A DNA stretch of 64,000 bases from Streptomyces sp. ISL-36 (GCF_018614205.1 NZ_JAGGOS010000042.1:115673-179672); one strand, 5' to 3'. Counted from the first letter of the stretch, positions 44,627-54,409 are shown. Translations and numbers: made by a program. The notes: generated by a model from the sequence alone, not told the origin.

Positions 44627-45331
44627 TTAAGCGGCCGGGGCGACCAGGCGGTAGCCGACGCCGCGCACGGTCTCGATGAGCGCGGGCATCCGCAGTTTGG
44701 AGCGCAGCGAGGCGACGTGCACCTCCAGCGTGCGGCCGGTCCCCTCCCAGTTGGTGCGCCACACCTCGCTGATGATCTGCTCGCGCCGGAAGACCACGCC
44801 GGGGCGCTGGGCGAGCAGGGCCAGCAGGTCGAACTCCTTGCGGGTGAGCTGGACGGGGGCGCCGTCGACGCTGACCCGGCGGGTGGGCAGCTCGATGACG
44901 ACGGAGCCGAGCCGGAGCGCCGCGCCCTCGCCCGACGTGCCGGACTCCTCGCCTCCGGCGGTGCGCCGGCTGACCGCGTGGATCCGGGCGAGCAGCTCCC
45001 CGGTGTCGTACGGCTTGACGACGTAGTCGTCGGCCCCGAGGTTGAGCCCGTGTATGCGCGACCGTACGTCGGCCCGTGCGGTCACCATGATCACCGGGGT
45101 GGTGGTGAGCTTACGGATGCGGCCGCAGACCTGGTAACCGTCCTGGTCCGGCAGGCCGAGGTCGAGCAGGATCACTCCGTACGACGGGCGCTCGCCGTGG
45201 GCCGCGGGGAGCACCGCCTGGAGCGCCTCCTCGCCGTTGCGGGCGTGCGTGACCGTGAACCCGTGCTTCGCCAGTACGGCGGACAGGGCCGCGGCGACGT
45301 GGTCGTCGTCCTCGACGAGCAGCAGTCTCAT
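44627..45331 (-). CDS. OmpR family response regulator
   Basis: Protein of 234 aa. Receiver domain begins MRLLLVEDDDHV, phospho-Asp in VILLDLGLPDQDGY and Lys in DYVVKPYDTGEL; then a winged helix DNA-binding domain (QLTRKEFDLLALLAQRPG, RTLEVHVASLRSKL, ETVRGVGYRL). ATG at 45331 behind GGAGGAGGGTC; the frame extends upstream only as GC-rich repeats. Forms a two-component pair with the kinase behind it. Divergent from gluABCD, so glutamate uptake is one possible target. Confidence 0.94.
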   Translation of the reverse strand: MRLLLVEDDDHVAAALSAVLAKHGFTVTHARNGEEALQAVLPAAHGERPSYGVILLDLGLPDQDGYQVCGRIRKLTTTPVIMVTARADVRSRIHGLNLGADDYVVKPYDTGELLARIHAVSRRTAGGEESGTSGEGAALRLGSVVIELPTRRVSVDGAPVQLTRKEFDLLALLAQRPGVVFRREQIISEVWRTNWEGTGRTLEVHVASLRSKLRMPALIETVRGVGYRLVAPAA

Positions 45332-45752
45332 GACCCTCCTCCGGGGCGGGGCGATGCGGCCGGGCGATCCGGCCAGGGGTTCCAGCCGGACGGTCCGGCG
45401 TGCGGTCCACCGCCGGCTCGCCGACGGGCGGTCCGGCGGGCGGTGCGGCGTGGTGCGGCCGGAGATCCGGCCGGGCGGTCCGGCCGGGCGGTGTGGCGCG
45501 TTCTCGTGTGATGACCAACATGTACCAGCTGGGCACAGGGCATGAACGCCGATCATCGGCGTCAGAGTCAAGTCTCCGCCTGTTACCCGAGCGTTTCCGT
45601 TATGGACCCGGTACGCCATGAGCCGCCCCGTTCACGCAGTGTGTCCGGTTGCGGCCGGATCGTTATCCTCAATTTCCGCTCAGATGTAATGACGCTCGTC
45701 GCACCACGTGCCTAGTGTCCTCCCCAACCGAGGAGGACGGAGCAAGAAGCCG
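45332..45752. other. Divergent regulatory region, response regulator / gluA
   Basis: 421 bp without a gene. 45360-45500 is a GC-rich stretch with dispersed GGTCCGG and GGGCGG motifs. 45500-45752 is less GC-rich and should hold the glu promoter; a palindrome lies at 45546-45562. Confidence 0.6.
45546..45562. promoter_or_regulatory. Palindrome upstream of gluABCD, candidate operator
   Basis: ACGCCGATCATCGGCGT: perfect 8-bp arms around a single C, 191 bp upstream of gluA and 215 bp upstream of the response regulator. Symmetry suggests a dimeric regulator; identity unknown. Confidence 0.45.
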
Positions 45753-46538
45753 ATGAGCGGAGTGTCAGTGACCAAGGGCTCGGAAGACGCCGTACCGGCG
45801 GCGGGCGACCTGGTCGTGCTGTCCAACGTGAACAAGCACTTCGGCGCGCTGCATGTGCTCCAGGACATCGACCTGACGATCGCCCGTGGCGAAGTCGTGG
45901 TCGTCATCGGGCCTTCCGGGTCCGGCAAGTCCACACTGTGCCGCACCATCAACCGACTGGAGACGATCGACTCCGGCACCATCACCATCGACGACCGGCC
46001 GCTGCCCCAGGAGGGCAAGGAACTGGCCCGGCTGCGCGCCGACGTCGGCATGGTCTTCCAGTCCTTCAATCTCTTCGCGCACAAGACCGTGCTCGAGAAC
46101 GTCATGCTGGGCCAGGTCAAGGTCCGCAAGACGGAGAAGAAGGCCGCCGAGGCCAAGGCCCGCACGCTGCTCGACCGGGTGGGTGTCGGCACCCAGGCGG
46201 ACAAGTACCCCGCGCAGCTCTCCGGCGGCCAGCAGCAGCGCGTCGCGATCGCGCGGGCGTTGGCCATGGACCCGAAGGTCATGCTGTTCGACGAGCCGAC
46301 CTCCGCCCTCGACCCCGAGATGATCAACGAGGTCCTCGAGGTCATGCAGCAGCTGGCGCGTGACGGCATGACCATGGTCGTCGTCACCCACGAGATGGGC
46401 TTCGCGCGCTCCGCCGCCAACCGCGTCGTCTTCATGGCCGACGGCAAGATCGTCGAAGAGGCCACGCCCGACCAGTTCTTCAGCAATCCGCGAAGCGACC
46501 GGGCCAAGGACTTCCTGTCGAAAATCCTGCACCACTGA
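45753..46538 (+). CDS. gluA: Glutamate ABC transporter, ATP-binding protein
   Basis: Protein of 261 aa, polar amino acid ATPase. Walker [11 protein letters not shown]-loop [14 protein letters not shown], signature [15 protein letters not shown], Walker [15 protein letters not shown] and switch His in [16 protein letters not shown] at 45753 is the start before the conserved domain; GGAGGACGGAG lies upstream. First gene of gluABCD, which imports glutamate and related amino acids. Confidence 0.95.
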   Translation: MSGVSVTKGSEDAVPAAGDLVVLSNVNKHFGALHVLQDIDLTIARGEVVVVIGPSGSGKSTLCRTINRLETIDSGTITIDDRPLPQEGKELARLRADVGMVFQSFNLFAHKTVLENVMLGQVKVRKTEKKAAEAKARTLLDRVGVGTQADKYPAQLSGGQQQRVAIARALAMDPKVMLFDEPTSALDPEMINEVLEVMQQLARDGMTMVVVTHEMGFARSAANRVVFMADGKIVEEATPDQFFSNPRSDRAKDFLSKILHH

Positions 46539-46600
46539 CGACGGTCATCCCCCATGCTTCACCTGACGATCAACAAGCCACGAACAAAGGGATGTTCACC

Positions 46601-47518
46601 ATGAAGCTCCGCAAGACCGCGGCCGTGGCCGTCGCCGTCCTCGCCCTGACCGCGACCGCCTGTGGTGGCAAGGAGGGCTCCGCCGGCGACAAGCCCGCCG
46701 TGAAGCCCGGCGACTCGAGCGCCCCCCAGCTCCCCAAGTACATCGTCGCCACCGATGTGAAGCTGGAGTCGCCGACCTTCAAGGAGGCGCAGAAGCGCGG
46801 CAAGCTGATCATCGGTTCCAAGGCCGACCAGCCGTACCTCGGCTTCGAGGACCAGGCCACCAAGGAGCGGTCCGGCTTCGACGTCGAGATCGCCAAGATG
46901 ATCGCGGCGGAGCTCGGCTTCACCGAGGACAAGATCGAGTGGAAGACGGTCGACTCCAAGCTCCGTGAGACGGCGATCTCCACGGGCCAGGTCGACTACT
47001 ACGTCGGTACCTACACGATCAACGACAAGCGCAAGGCGCAGGTCGGCTTCGCGGGTCCGTACTACAAGGCCGGCGCCGACCTCCTGGTCCGCAAGGACGA
47101 GACCTCGATCACCGGTCCGGAGACCCTCAAGGGCAAGAAGGTCTGCTCGATCACGGGCTCGACCCCGCTGCAGGAGATCAAGAAGCCGAAGTACGGCGCC
47201 CAGACCACCGAGCTCGCCAAGTACTCGGACTGTGTGCAGCAGCTGCTCACCAAGCAGGTCGACGCCGTCACCACGGACGACTCGATCCTCAAGGGCTACG
47301 CCGCGGCCAACGCCGGCAAGCTCAAGGTCGTCGGCAAGCCGTTCACCGAGGAGCCCTACGGCATCGGCATGAACAAGGACGACAGGGTCCTGCGCACCAA
47401 GATCAACGAGATCCTGGAGAAGCGCACCCAGGACGGCACGTACAAGAAGATCTACGAGGCCACTCTGGGCCTCTCCGGCTCCGCGTACGTCGCGCCGCCG
47501 GCGATCAACCGCTACTGA
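46601..47518 (+). CDS. gluB: Glutamate ABC transporter, substrate-binding lipoprotein
   Basis: Protein of 305 aa. Lipoprotein signal MKLRKTAAVAVAVLAL then LTATACGG; extracytoplasmic binding protein with GKLIIGSKADQPYLGF, GFDVEIAKMIA and QVDYYVGTYTI, family 3. ATG at 46601, nine nt after AAAGGG; the upstream ATG at 46592 abuts that site and is less likely. 62 bp after gluA; a strong hairpin separates it from gluC, which would favour higher levels of binding protein. Confidence 0.95.
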   Translation: MKLRKTAAVAVAVLALTATACGGKEGSAGDKPAVKPGDSSAPQLPKYIVATDVKLESPTFKEAQKRGKLIIGSKADQPYLGFEDQATKERSGFDVEIAKMIAAELGFTEDKIEWKTVDSKLRETAISTGQVDYYVGTYTINDKRKAQVGFAGPYYKAGADLLVRKDETSITGPETLKGKKVCSITGSTPLQEIKKPKYGAQTTELAKYSDCVQQLLTKQVDAVTTDDSILKGYAAANAGKLKVVGKPFTEEPYGIGMNKDDRVLRTKINEILEKRTQDGTYKKIYEATLGLSGSAYVAPPAINRY

Positions 47519-47533
47519 TCCTCGGCCGGACGC

Positions 47534-47563
47534 CGGCGCCCCGTACCGACGTACGGGGCGCCG
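47534..47563 (+). terminator. Intra-operon hairpin gluB-gluC
   Basis: A 13-bp perfect stem (47534-47546 with 47551-47563) with a CGAC loop, 15 bp after gluB. Probably a leaky terminator or 3' stabiliser of gluAB mRNA. Confidence 0.7.
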
Positions 47564-47585
47564 CTCCCCCTGCCCGCACCTCGCC

Positions 47586-47626
47586 CGTATGCCGTTGCCC
47601 GTATGCGTTGCCCTATGCCGTTGCCC
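47586..47626. repeat. Imperfect 13-14 bp repeats in gluB-gluC spacer
   Basis: Three near copies of CGTATGCCGTTGCC in a row (the second lacks one C, the third starts CTATG). No function evident. Confidence 0.7.
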
Positions 47627-47678
47627 CTGCCCTGGCACGCCTTGTCCGTAGGCCGCTGACCGCCGACGCGGAGACCTC

Positions 47679-48326
47679 ATGAACGTACTGCTCGACCATT
47701 TCCCGGAGTTCCGCGACGGCTTCATAGGAACCGTGTCGATCACCGCCGTCAGCTCGGTCATCGCGCTGGTCCTCGGCGTCATCGTCGCCGGCTTCCGGGT
47801 CTCGCCCGTCCCGCCCCTGCGCTTCTTCGGCACCCTCTGGGTGACCCTGCTGCGCAACACCCCGCTGACGCTGCTCTTCCTCGTCTCGTTCTTCGTGGTC
47901 CCGGAGATCCTCTTCCCGGGCATGAGCCCCTTCGTGCTCGGCTCGCTCGCGCTCGGCTTCTACACCTCGGCCTTCGTCTGCGAGGCCGTCCGCTCCGGCA
48001 TCAGCACCGTGCCGCTCGGCCAGGCCGAGGCGGCCCGTTCGCTCGGCATGACCTTCTCGCAGACGCTGCGGATGATCGTGCTGCCGCAGGCGACCCGTAC
48101 CGTGCTGCCCCCGCTGAGCTCGATCTTCATCGCGCTCACCAAGAACTCGGCCATCGCCGGCGCCTTCAGCGTCACCGAGCTTTTCGGCTGGCAGACGCTG
48201 ATGAGCGAGCAGGGCTACGCGATCGGCCCGATCTTCGTCTGGGTGGCCGCCGCGTACCTGGTCGTCACCTTCACCATCAGCGGGATCTTCCGCGTCCTCG
48301 AGCGCCGCATGGAGGTCGCCCGATGA
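47679..48326 (+). CDS. gluC: Glutamate ABC transporter permease
   Basis: Protein of 215 aa with about five membrane segments and the amino-acid permease signatures LLRNTPLTLLFLVSFFV and EAVRSGISTVPLGQAEAAR, the EAA loop that docks on the ATPase. Overlaps gluD by ATGA. No strong ribosome binding site; it relies on transcripts passing the gluB hairpin. Confidence 0.94.
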   Translation: MNVLLDHFPEFRDGFIGTVSITAVSSVIALVLGVIVAGFRVSPVPPLRFFGTLWVTLLRNTPLTLLFLVSFFVVPEILFPGMSPFVLGSLALGFYTSAFVCEAVRSGISTVPLGQAEAARSLGMTFSQTLRMIVLPQATRTVLPPLSSIFIALTKNSAIAGAFSVTELFGWQTLMSEQGYAIGPIFVWVAAAYLVVTFTISGIFRVLERRMEVAR

Positions 48327-49231
48327 GTGCCAGCGTTCTCTACGACACCCCGGGCCCCAAGGCGCGCGTCCGCAACCGGATCTACGCGGTCCTGGGCACC
48401 GTCGCCATCGTCGCGCTGCTCGCGGTGAGCGTGCTGCGGCTGAGCGACAAGGGTCATCTCGACCCCGCGATGTGGGACATCTTCAACTACGCGGGCATCC
48501 GGCAGAACATCGCCGACGCCCTTCTCTCCACCCTCAAGGCGTTCGGTCTCGCGGCCGTCGGCTCGCTCGTCCTCGGTGTGCTGCTCGCCGTCGCCCGGCT
48601 CTCCGACCACCGGCCGGTGCGCATGCTGGCCACCGGCTTCATCGAGCTCTTCCGCTCCATCCCGCTGCTGATCACGATCTACGCCGTGTGGGTCGCCTTC
48701 CTCACCGACTACTCGATGTGGGCACTGGCGCTCGGCCTGTCGATCTACAACGGCTGTGTGCAGGCCGAGGTGCTGCGCGCCGGCGTCAACGCGGTGCCCA
48801 AGGGCCAGCGCGAGGCGGCGTACGCCCTGGGCATGACGAAGACCCAGGTGATGACGACCGTCCTGATGCCGCAGGCGATCCGGTCGATGCTGCCGACGAT
48901 CATCAGCCAGCTGGTGGTCACCCTGAAGGACACCTCCCTCGGGTTCGTCATCCTCTACCCCGAGCTGCTCTACTCGGCCCGGCTGATCGCGTCCAACACC
49001 CAGGTCAACGGCCAGTACCCGTACGTCTCCACCATCGTGGTCTTCGGCGCCATCTACATCGCGCTGTGTCTGGCGCTCTCCGCGCTCGCCACCTGGATCG
49101 AGAAGCGCGGCCGCCGGGCGAAGACCGGGATCGCGGTGGCCCATGCCGGGGCTCCGGGCACGGATGCCGAGGCAGGAGCCCTCGAACCGGCCGGTGACGC
49201 GGCCGACGGGCCTGGCATCACGAAGAACTGA
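48323..49231 (+). CDS. gluD: Glutamate ABC transporter permease
   Basis: Second permease, 302 aa. Membrane segments from about residue 25 to 255, with IELFRSIPLLITIYAVWVAF and AEVLRAGVNAVPKGQREAAYALG. The last 45 residues are a soluble Ala/Pro-rich tail (AGAPGTDAEAGALEPAGDAA). ATG overlaps the gluC stop (ATGA). Last gene of the operon, followed by a strong terminator. Confidence 0.94.
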   Translation: MSASVLYDTPGPKARVRNRIYAVLGTVAIVALLAVSVLRLSDKGHLDPAMWDIFNYAGIRQNIADALLSTLKAFGLAAVGSLVLGVLLAVARLSDHRPVRMLATGFIELFRSIPLLITIYAVWVAFLTDYSMWALALGLSIYNGCVQAEVLRAGVNAVPKGQREAAYALGMTKTQVMTTVLMPQAIRSMLPTIISQLVVTLKDTSLGFVILYPELLYSARLIASNTQVNGQYPYVSTIVVFGAIYIALCLALSALATWIEKRGRRAKTGIAVAHAGAPGTDAEAGALEPAGDAADGPGITKN

Positions 49232-49248
49232 CAGTATGTGACATCATC

Positions 49249-49280
49249 CGGGGGCAGTGGCGGTCGCGCCGCTGCCCCCG
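49249..49280 (+). terminator. glu operon terminator
   Basis: A 14-bp stem (49249-49262 with 49267-49280, one G-U pair) with a GTCG loop, 17 bp past the gluD stop. Confidence 0.8.
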
Positions 49281-49394
49281 TCGCTTGACGCAAGCACCCG
49301 CAATGGGTTGCATACGTTCTGTGATCACGCACCGGGCTCGCGCCACTCTTCGCTGTGCTACCCGCATGACCGAACGGCCTTCAGGAGCCGCGCC

Positions 49395-51344
49395 GTGGAC
49401 CCGGTGATCATCGTCGGCGCAGGGCCCGTGGGCCTCGCGCTCTCCCTTGCCCTGGCCTCGCAGGGCGTGCCGAGCATCGTCCTCGACGAGGGGCCCGGCA
49501 AGGAGGAGCCACGCCCCGCCCGTACGGTCGTGCTGCGCGCCGACATGGCCGCGATGGTGGAACGGCTCGGCTGCACCACCCTGCGTGACGAGGGAGTCCG
49601 GTGGGTCGGCTGGCGCTCACTGCGCCGCAAGCAACAGATGAGGCACATCGAGCTGAATCTCGGTCTCGGCGGTACGGAGAGTGACGGCGACGGCCCGGCG
49701 GCTCCCCTGCACATCCCGCAGCACGCCCTCGCGCGCGGCCTGCGCGACGCGATCGCCGGGCAGGAGCTCGTCCGCCTCGTCACCGAGGCCCGGCTCGACG
49801 CGATCGAGCAGGACGCCCACGGCATCACCGCCCACACCCGCGGGCCGGGAGGGACCTGGTGGCGCGGCAGCCACCTGGTCGGCTGCGACGGCGCCCGCTC
49901 CACCGTGCGCAAGCTGCTCTCCGTCCGCTTCCCCGGGCGCACGGCGGTGGAACGGCACGCCGTCGCCGCACTGCGGACGGAACTCCCCTGGGCCGGCGAA
50001 GCCCTGTTGCACCGTCAGCCTCCGTGGCGAGGCGGCGGCGACGAGATCACGGCCCGCCCGCTGCCCGACGGCGTCTGGAGGATCGACTGGCTGCTGCCGC
50101 CGCGCGGGGACCTCGTCACCCCCGACGCTCTGATCACCAAGATCCGGGACACGCTGGCAGGGTGGTGCGGCGGCGAGACTCCGCCGTACGAACTGATCGA
50201 CACCGGCGTCCACACGCTGCACCATCGGCTCGCCCGGCGCTGGCGGGTGGACCGGGTCTTCCTCGCGGGCGACGCGGCGCATCTGCTCGGCGCGGTCGGC
50301 ACCCAGGGCCTCGACGAGGGGCTGCGGGACGCCGACAACCTGGCCTGGAAGCTCGCCCACGCCTGGCACCACGGGGCGTCCGACACACTGCTCGACAGTT
50401 ACCAGAGCGAGCGCCGGGCCGCCGTCGCCTCCCGGCTGCGGGCCGCCGACCAGTCTCTGCCCGTACTGCGCGGCGGTGGGGGTCTGCGGACGTACATCCC
50501 CGGTGGAACACGGGGCCACGACACTCTGCTGGCCGACGGTCACCTGGGGCGCGGCCCGCTCGGCGCGCCTCCCTCCTACCCGCACTCCCCCCTCGCGCCC
50601 CCGGACGCCGGGGCCGCCCGGGTCGCGGTCGGCACGGCGGAGGGCTCGCCGGTGGAGGACGTCCGGGTGACCGCGCCGGACGGCACGACCGTACGGCTCC
50701 GGGACCGGCTCGGTCAGGGGCGGCTCCTGGTGGTGCTCGTCGCGCCCGGCACCGGTGTGTGGGACCGGCGGCACTGGATGAGCGCGGGTGTGATGCCCCG
50801 GCTCGTCGACGCGGTGCGGGCCCTGCCGGCGAAGGCGGAGTTGCTGGTGACCGAGGCCTACCCGGGCGCGGCGGCTCACACCGTCCTGCTGGTGCGCCCG
50901 GACGGGCATCTGGTCGCCGCGTTCTCCGGGGTCCAGCCGGCGGAGCTGTACGCGGCGGCGGACGCGACCCGGGGCGGAGCGGCGAAGACGCCCGAGGAGC
51001 CGCCGGAGCCCGCGAAGCCGGCGAAACAGGGGGCGGCGCGGTCCGCTCCGAAGGCGGCTACGGGCCGGAAGGATCCGAAGGGCGCGACGGTCACCAAGGG
51101 CGCGAAGGTCACCAAGGGCGCGACGAGCGCGAAGGGTACGAAGGGCGCGAAGATGGCCGGCGGCGGTTCGAAGCCGGCTTCGAGGACGACCTCCAGGGCC
51201 GGGAAGAAGGCCGGCCCCCGAACGCCGTCCCCCGCGCGGTCCCAGCCACCCGAGGCGCCGTCCGGAGCGCTGCCCAAGACACCCGTCAAAGCGCCCTCGC
51301 AAGCGAACGCCCAGACGCGCGACCGCACCGCGGACATCAATTGA
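49395..51344 (+). CDS. FAD-dependent aromatic hydroxylase-like monooxygenase with basic tail
   Basis: Flavoprotein of 649 aa related to PheA/MhpA-type hydroxylases. N-terminal FAD site VDPVIIVGAGPVGLALSLAL, middle GCDGARSTVRK (the DG motif), third FAD motif VFLAGDAAHLLGAVGTQGL and a thioredoxin-like C-terminal region (LLVVLVAPGTGVW). From about residue 535 a basic low-complexity tail of 110 residues rich in Lys, Ala, Pro and Thr with KGA-type repeats follows; this is unusual. GTG at 49395 with AGGAG upstream. Stands alone, substrate unknown; the next genes handle cysteine. Confidence 0.88.
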   Translation: MDPVIIVGAGPVGLALSLALASQGVPSIVLDEGPGKEEPRPARTVVLRADMAAMVERLGCTTLRDEGVRWVGWRSLRRKQQMRHIELNLGLGGTESDGDGPAAPLHIPQHALARGLRDAIAGQELVRLVTEARLDAIEQDAHGITAHTRGPGGTWWRGSHLVGCDGARSTVRKLLSVRFPGRTAVERHAVAALRTELPWAGEALLHRQPPWRGGGDEITARPLPDGVWRIDWLLPPRGDLVTPDALITKIRDTLAGWCGGETPPYELIDTGVHTLHHRLARRWRVDRVFLAGDAAHLLGAVGTQGLDEGLRDADNLAWKLAHAWHHGASDTLLDSYQSERRAAVASRLRAADQSLPVLRGGGGLRTYIPGGTRGHDTLLADGHLGRGPLGAPPSYPHSPLAPPDAGAARVAVGTAEGSPVEDVRVTAPDGTTVRLRDRLGQGRLLVVLVAPGTGVWDRRHWMSAGVMPRLVDAVRALPAKAELLVTEAYPGAAAHTVLLVRPDGHLVAAFSGVQPAELYAAADATRGGAAKTPEEPPEPAKPAKQGAARSAPKAATGRKDPKGATVTKGAKVTKGATSAKGTKGAKMAGGGSKPASRTTSRAGKKAGPRTPSPARSQPPEAPSGALPKTPVKAPSQANAQTRDRTADIN

Positions 51345-51376
51345 CCGTCGCGGGCGCACATGGTGTACTCCGGAAC

Positions 51377-51463
51377 GTGACCGACACCGATGTGCGCCTG
51401 TGGCGGAGGGTCCATATGGACCTGATCCGCTATGCGGGCTGCGTGTGTCGCCCGTCCTGCTGA
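51377..51463 (+). CDS. Cysteine-rich leader peptide upstream of cysteine dioxygenase
   Basis: Predicted 28 aa peptide, MTDTDVRLWRRVHMDLIRYA followed by GCVCRPSC, ending at TGA 51461-51463. It has the layout (VRLWRRxHxDL, then Cys codons at the very end) of the small leader peptides that precede sulfur genes in Streptomyces. Three Cys codons in the last eight suggest ribosome stalling when cysteine is short. It ends 84 bp before the dioxygenase start. GTG start; an internal ATG at 51416 could serve instead. Confidence 0.75.
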   Translation: MTDTDVRLWRRVHMDLIRYAGCVCRPSC

Positions 51464-51507
51464 CTTCGCCTCTCCTTCCGCGCGCCCTTCGCCGCTGACG
51501 TCGGCGT

Positions 51508-51542
51508 ACCGTCGCGCGTTCCCCGCGAACCCTCAGGACGGT
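51508..51542 (+). promoter_or_regulatory. RNA stem covering the ribosome binding site of cysteine dioxygenase
   Basis: ACCGTC at 51508-51513 can pair with GACGGT at 51537-51542; the latter overlaps AGGA (51535-51538), the only Shine-Dalgarno candidate for the GTG at 51548. An inner pairing of CGCG segments is possible. Fits attenuation by the preceding leader peptide. Confidence 0.45.
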
Positions 51543-51547
51543 CTTCC

Positions 51548-52150
51548 GTGCCCCAGCACGTCTCCACGCCTCCCCTCGCCCCTGCCCCGGCCCTTGCCTC
51601 TGGCTCTGCCTCCGCCTCTGGCTCTGGCTCTGCCTCTGCCGGCCGCTCCGGGTCCTCCGCCCCCACCGCGGCCGACCTTCTGGACTTCGTCCGCCGTACC
51701 GCCGCGGACATGGAACTCATCGACTCCCTGCCGCTCGACCCCGAGGGCCGTACCTGGGTGCGGCTCGACGGGCCCGGCGGCAGCGAGGCCTGGCTCATCG
51801 GCTGGCCGCCCGGCACCGGCACGGGCTGGCACGACCACGCCGAGTCGTACGGTGCCTTCACCGCCGCGCGCGGCACCCTGAAGGAGAACTCCCTCGCGGT
51901 ACGGCTTCCGGCGGGCGGCTGGAAGACCCTGGAACTGTCCGACGGGTTCGACAGGCATCGGCGGTTGACGGCCGGCAAGGGGCGCGCGTTCGGGCGGCAC
52001 CATGTGCACGAGGTGCTCAACGAGTCCCGGGACACGCACGCCGTGTCGGTGCACGCCTACTATCCGCCGCTCCCGCTGCTCCGGCGTTTCAGCCGGTCGG
52101 GCGCGGTGCTCCGTCTTGAGCAGGTCGAGCGTCCGGAGGACTGGCAGTGA
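51548..52150 (+). CDS. Cysteine dioxygenase
   Basis: Oxidises L-cysteine to cysteine sulfinate; mononuclear iron enzyme of the cupin fold. The protein is 200 aa. Iron ligands His95 and His97 in GTGWHDHAESYGAF, the third His in FGRHHVHEVLN. The first 38 residues are a Ser/Ala/Gly repeat (SASASGSGSASAG), an unusual disordered head. GTG at 51548. The downstream rhodanese overlaps it by GTGA, so the two are co-translated; the leader peptide upstream suggests control by cysteine. Confidence 0.93.
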   Translation: MPQHVSTPPLAPAPALASGSASASGSGSASAGRSGSSAPTAADLLDFVRRTAADMELIDSLPLDPEGRTWVRLDGPGGSEAWLIGWPPGTGTGWHDHAESYGAFTAARGTLKENSLAVRLPAGGWKTLELSDGFDRHRRLTAGKGRAFGRHHVHEVLNESRDTHAVSVHAYYPPLPLLRRFSRSGAVLRLEQVERPEDWQ

Positions 52151-52617
52151 GCAGCGAGCGCGTGGGGATCGACGAGCACCTGGAGCGGGTCAGGTCCGGC
52201 CTGGACCGGATCGAGGCGCGTGCCGCCTACGAGGCGTACCGAGCGGGTGACGCGCTCCTGGTCGACACGCGGTACGCGGCGCTGCGGGAGCGGGACGGGC
52301 TGATCCCCGGCGCGCTGGTCGTGGAGCGGAACGAGCTGGAGTGGCGGCTCGACCCGCTGGGCAGCCATCGGGCGCCGCAGGCGGACAGCCACGACCTGCG
52401 GGTGGTCGTGTTCTGCAACGAGGGCTACGCGTCCTCCCTGGCCGCGGCCTCACTACGGCAGTTGGGGCTGCACCGTGCGACCGATGTGATCGGCGGCTTC
52501 CAGGCGTGGAAGGTCGCGGGCCTGCCGGTGCTGCTGCCGTCCGATCCCCGACGCCCCGTGGAGGACGCCCCTGCAGGGGGCTCGGTGGAGGACACCCCGT
52601 TGGGAGGGCCCCTTTGA
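52147..52617 (+). CDS. Rhodanese-like sulfurtransferase
   Basis: Protein of 156 aa, single rhodanese domain with active-site Cys90 in VVFCNEGYASSLAA and GGFQAWKVAGLPV. Moves sulfane sulfur to a thiol acceptor. The GTG overlaps the cysteine dioxygenase stop, giving a cysteine oxidation / sulfur-trafficking pair. The C-terminal 20 residues (EDAPAGGSVEDTPLGGPL) are a short repeat. Confidence 0.9.
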   Translation: MSSERVGIDEHLERVRSGLDRIEARAAYEAYRAGDALLVDTRYAALRERDGLIPGALVVERNELEWRLDPLGSHRAPQADSHDLRVVVFCNEGYASSLAAASLRQLGLHRATDVIGGFQAWKVAGLPVLLPSDPRRPVEDAPAGGSVEDTPLGGPL

Positions 52618-52637
52618 GAACGCCCTGCTGAGAAGAG

Positions 52638-52684
52638 CCCGTTCCGATGGGCCTGTTCAGAGTCCCGTTCCGATGGGCCTGTTC
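52638..52684. repeat. 21-bp direct repeat, rhodanese-recX spacer
   Basis: Identical 21-bp copies at 52638-52658 and 52664-52684 (CCCGTTCCGATGGGCCTGTT then C), 5 bp apart, between convergent genes. No hairpin terminator was seen here. Confidence 0.9.
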
Positions 52685-52710
52685 GGAAGGCCCCGGGGAG
52701 GGCGCCGCTT

Positions 52711-53277
52711 TCAGAAGGGCTCTTCCAGACCTTCCGTGTCCTCGCCCTCTTCCTCCAGGGCCTGCCTGACGACCCGTAGGGCCATGCCCTCCGCGTACCC
52801 CTTGCGGGCGAGCATCCCCGCGAGCCGGCGCAGCCTGCGGTCGCGGTCGAGGCCGCGGGTGGCACGGAGTTTGCGGTCGACGAGCTCGCGGGCGGTGATC
52901 TCCTCCTGCTCGGAGTCCAGTTGCCCCACCGCCTCCTGGATGAGCGAGGGATCGACACCCTTGGTGCGCAGCTCGCGGGCGAGGGCCCGGCGGGCGAGGC
53001 CCCGCCCGTGGTGCCGCGACTCCACCCAGGCGTCCGCGAAGGCCGCGTCGTCGATCAGTCCGACGTCCTCGAAGCGGGAGAGGACCTCTTCGGCGACTTC
53101 GTCGGGGATCTCACGCTTGCGCAGGGCGTCGGCGAGCTGCTTGCGGGTGCGGGGGGTCCCGGTGAGCAGGCGCAGGCAGATCGCCCGCGCCCGCTCAGCC
53201 GGTTCCTGGGGCGACAGCTCTTTCTCGGCCCTCGACGAGTCGGGGCTGTCGCCCGGCCATTCGGTACGACCGGTCAC
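52711..53277 (-). CDS. recX: Regulatory protein RecX
   Basis: Inhibitor of RecA filaments. The protein is 188 aa with three repeats of the RecX three-helix fold, such as TRKQLADALRKREIP, EEVLSRFEDVGLIDDAAFADAW and RHHGRGLARRALARELRTKGV. GTG at 53277 lies 4 bp after the recA stop, so the genes form an operon. Confidence 0.93.
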   Translation of the reverse strand: MTGRTEWPGDSPDSSRAEKELSPQEPAERARAICLRLLTGTPRTRKQLADALRKREIPDEVAEEVLSRFEDVGLIDDAAFADAWVESRHHGRGLARRALARELRTKGVDPSLIQEAVGQLDSEQEEITARELVDRKLRATRGLDRDRRLRRLAGMLARKGYAEGMALRVVRQALEEEGEDTEGLEEPF

Positions 53278-53281
53278 CGGA

Positions 53282-54409
<1,128 letters not shown>

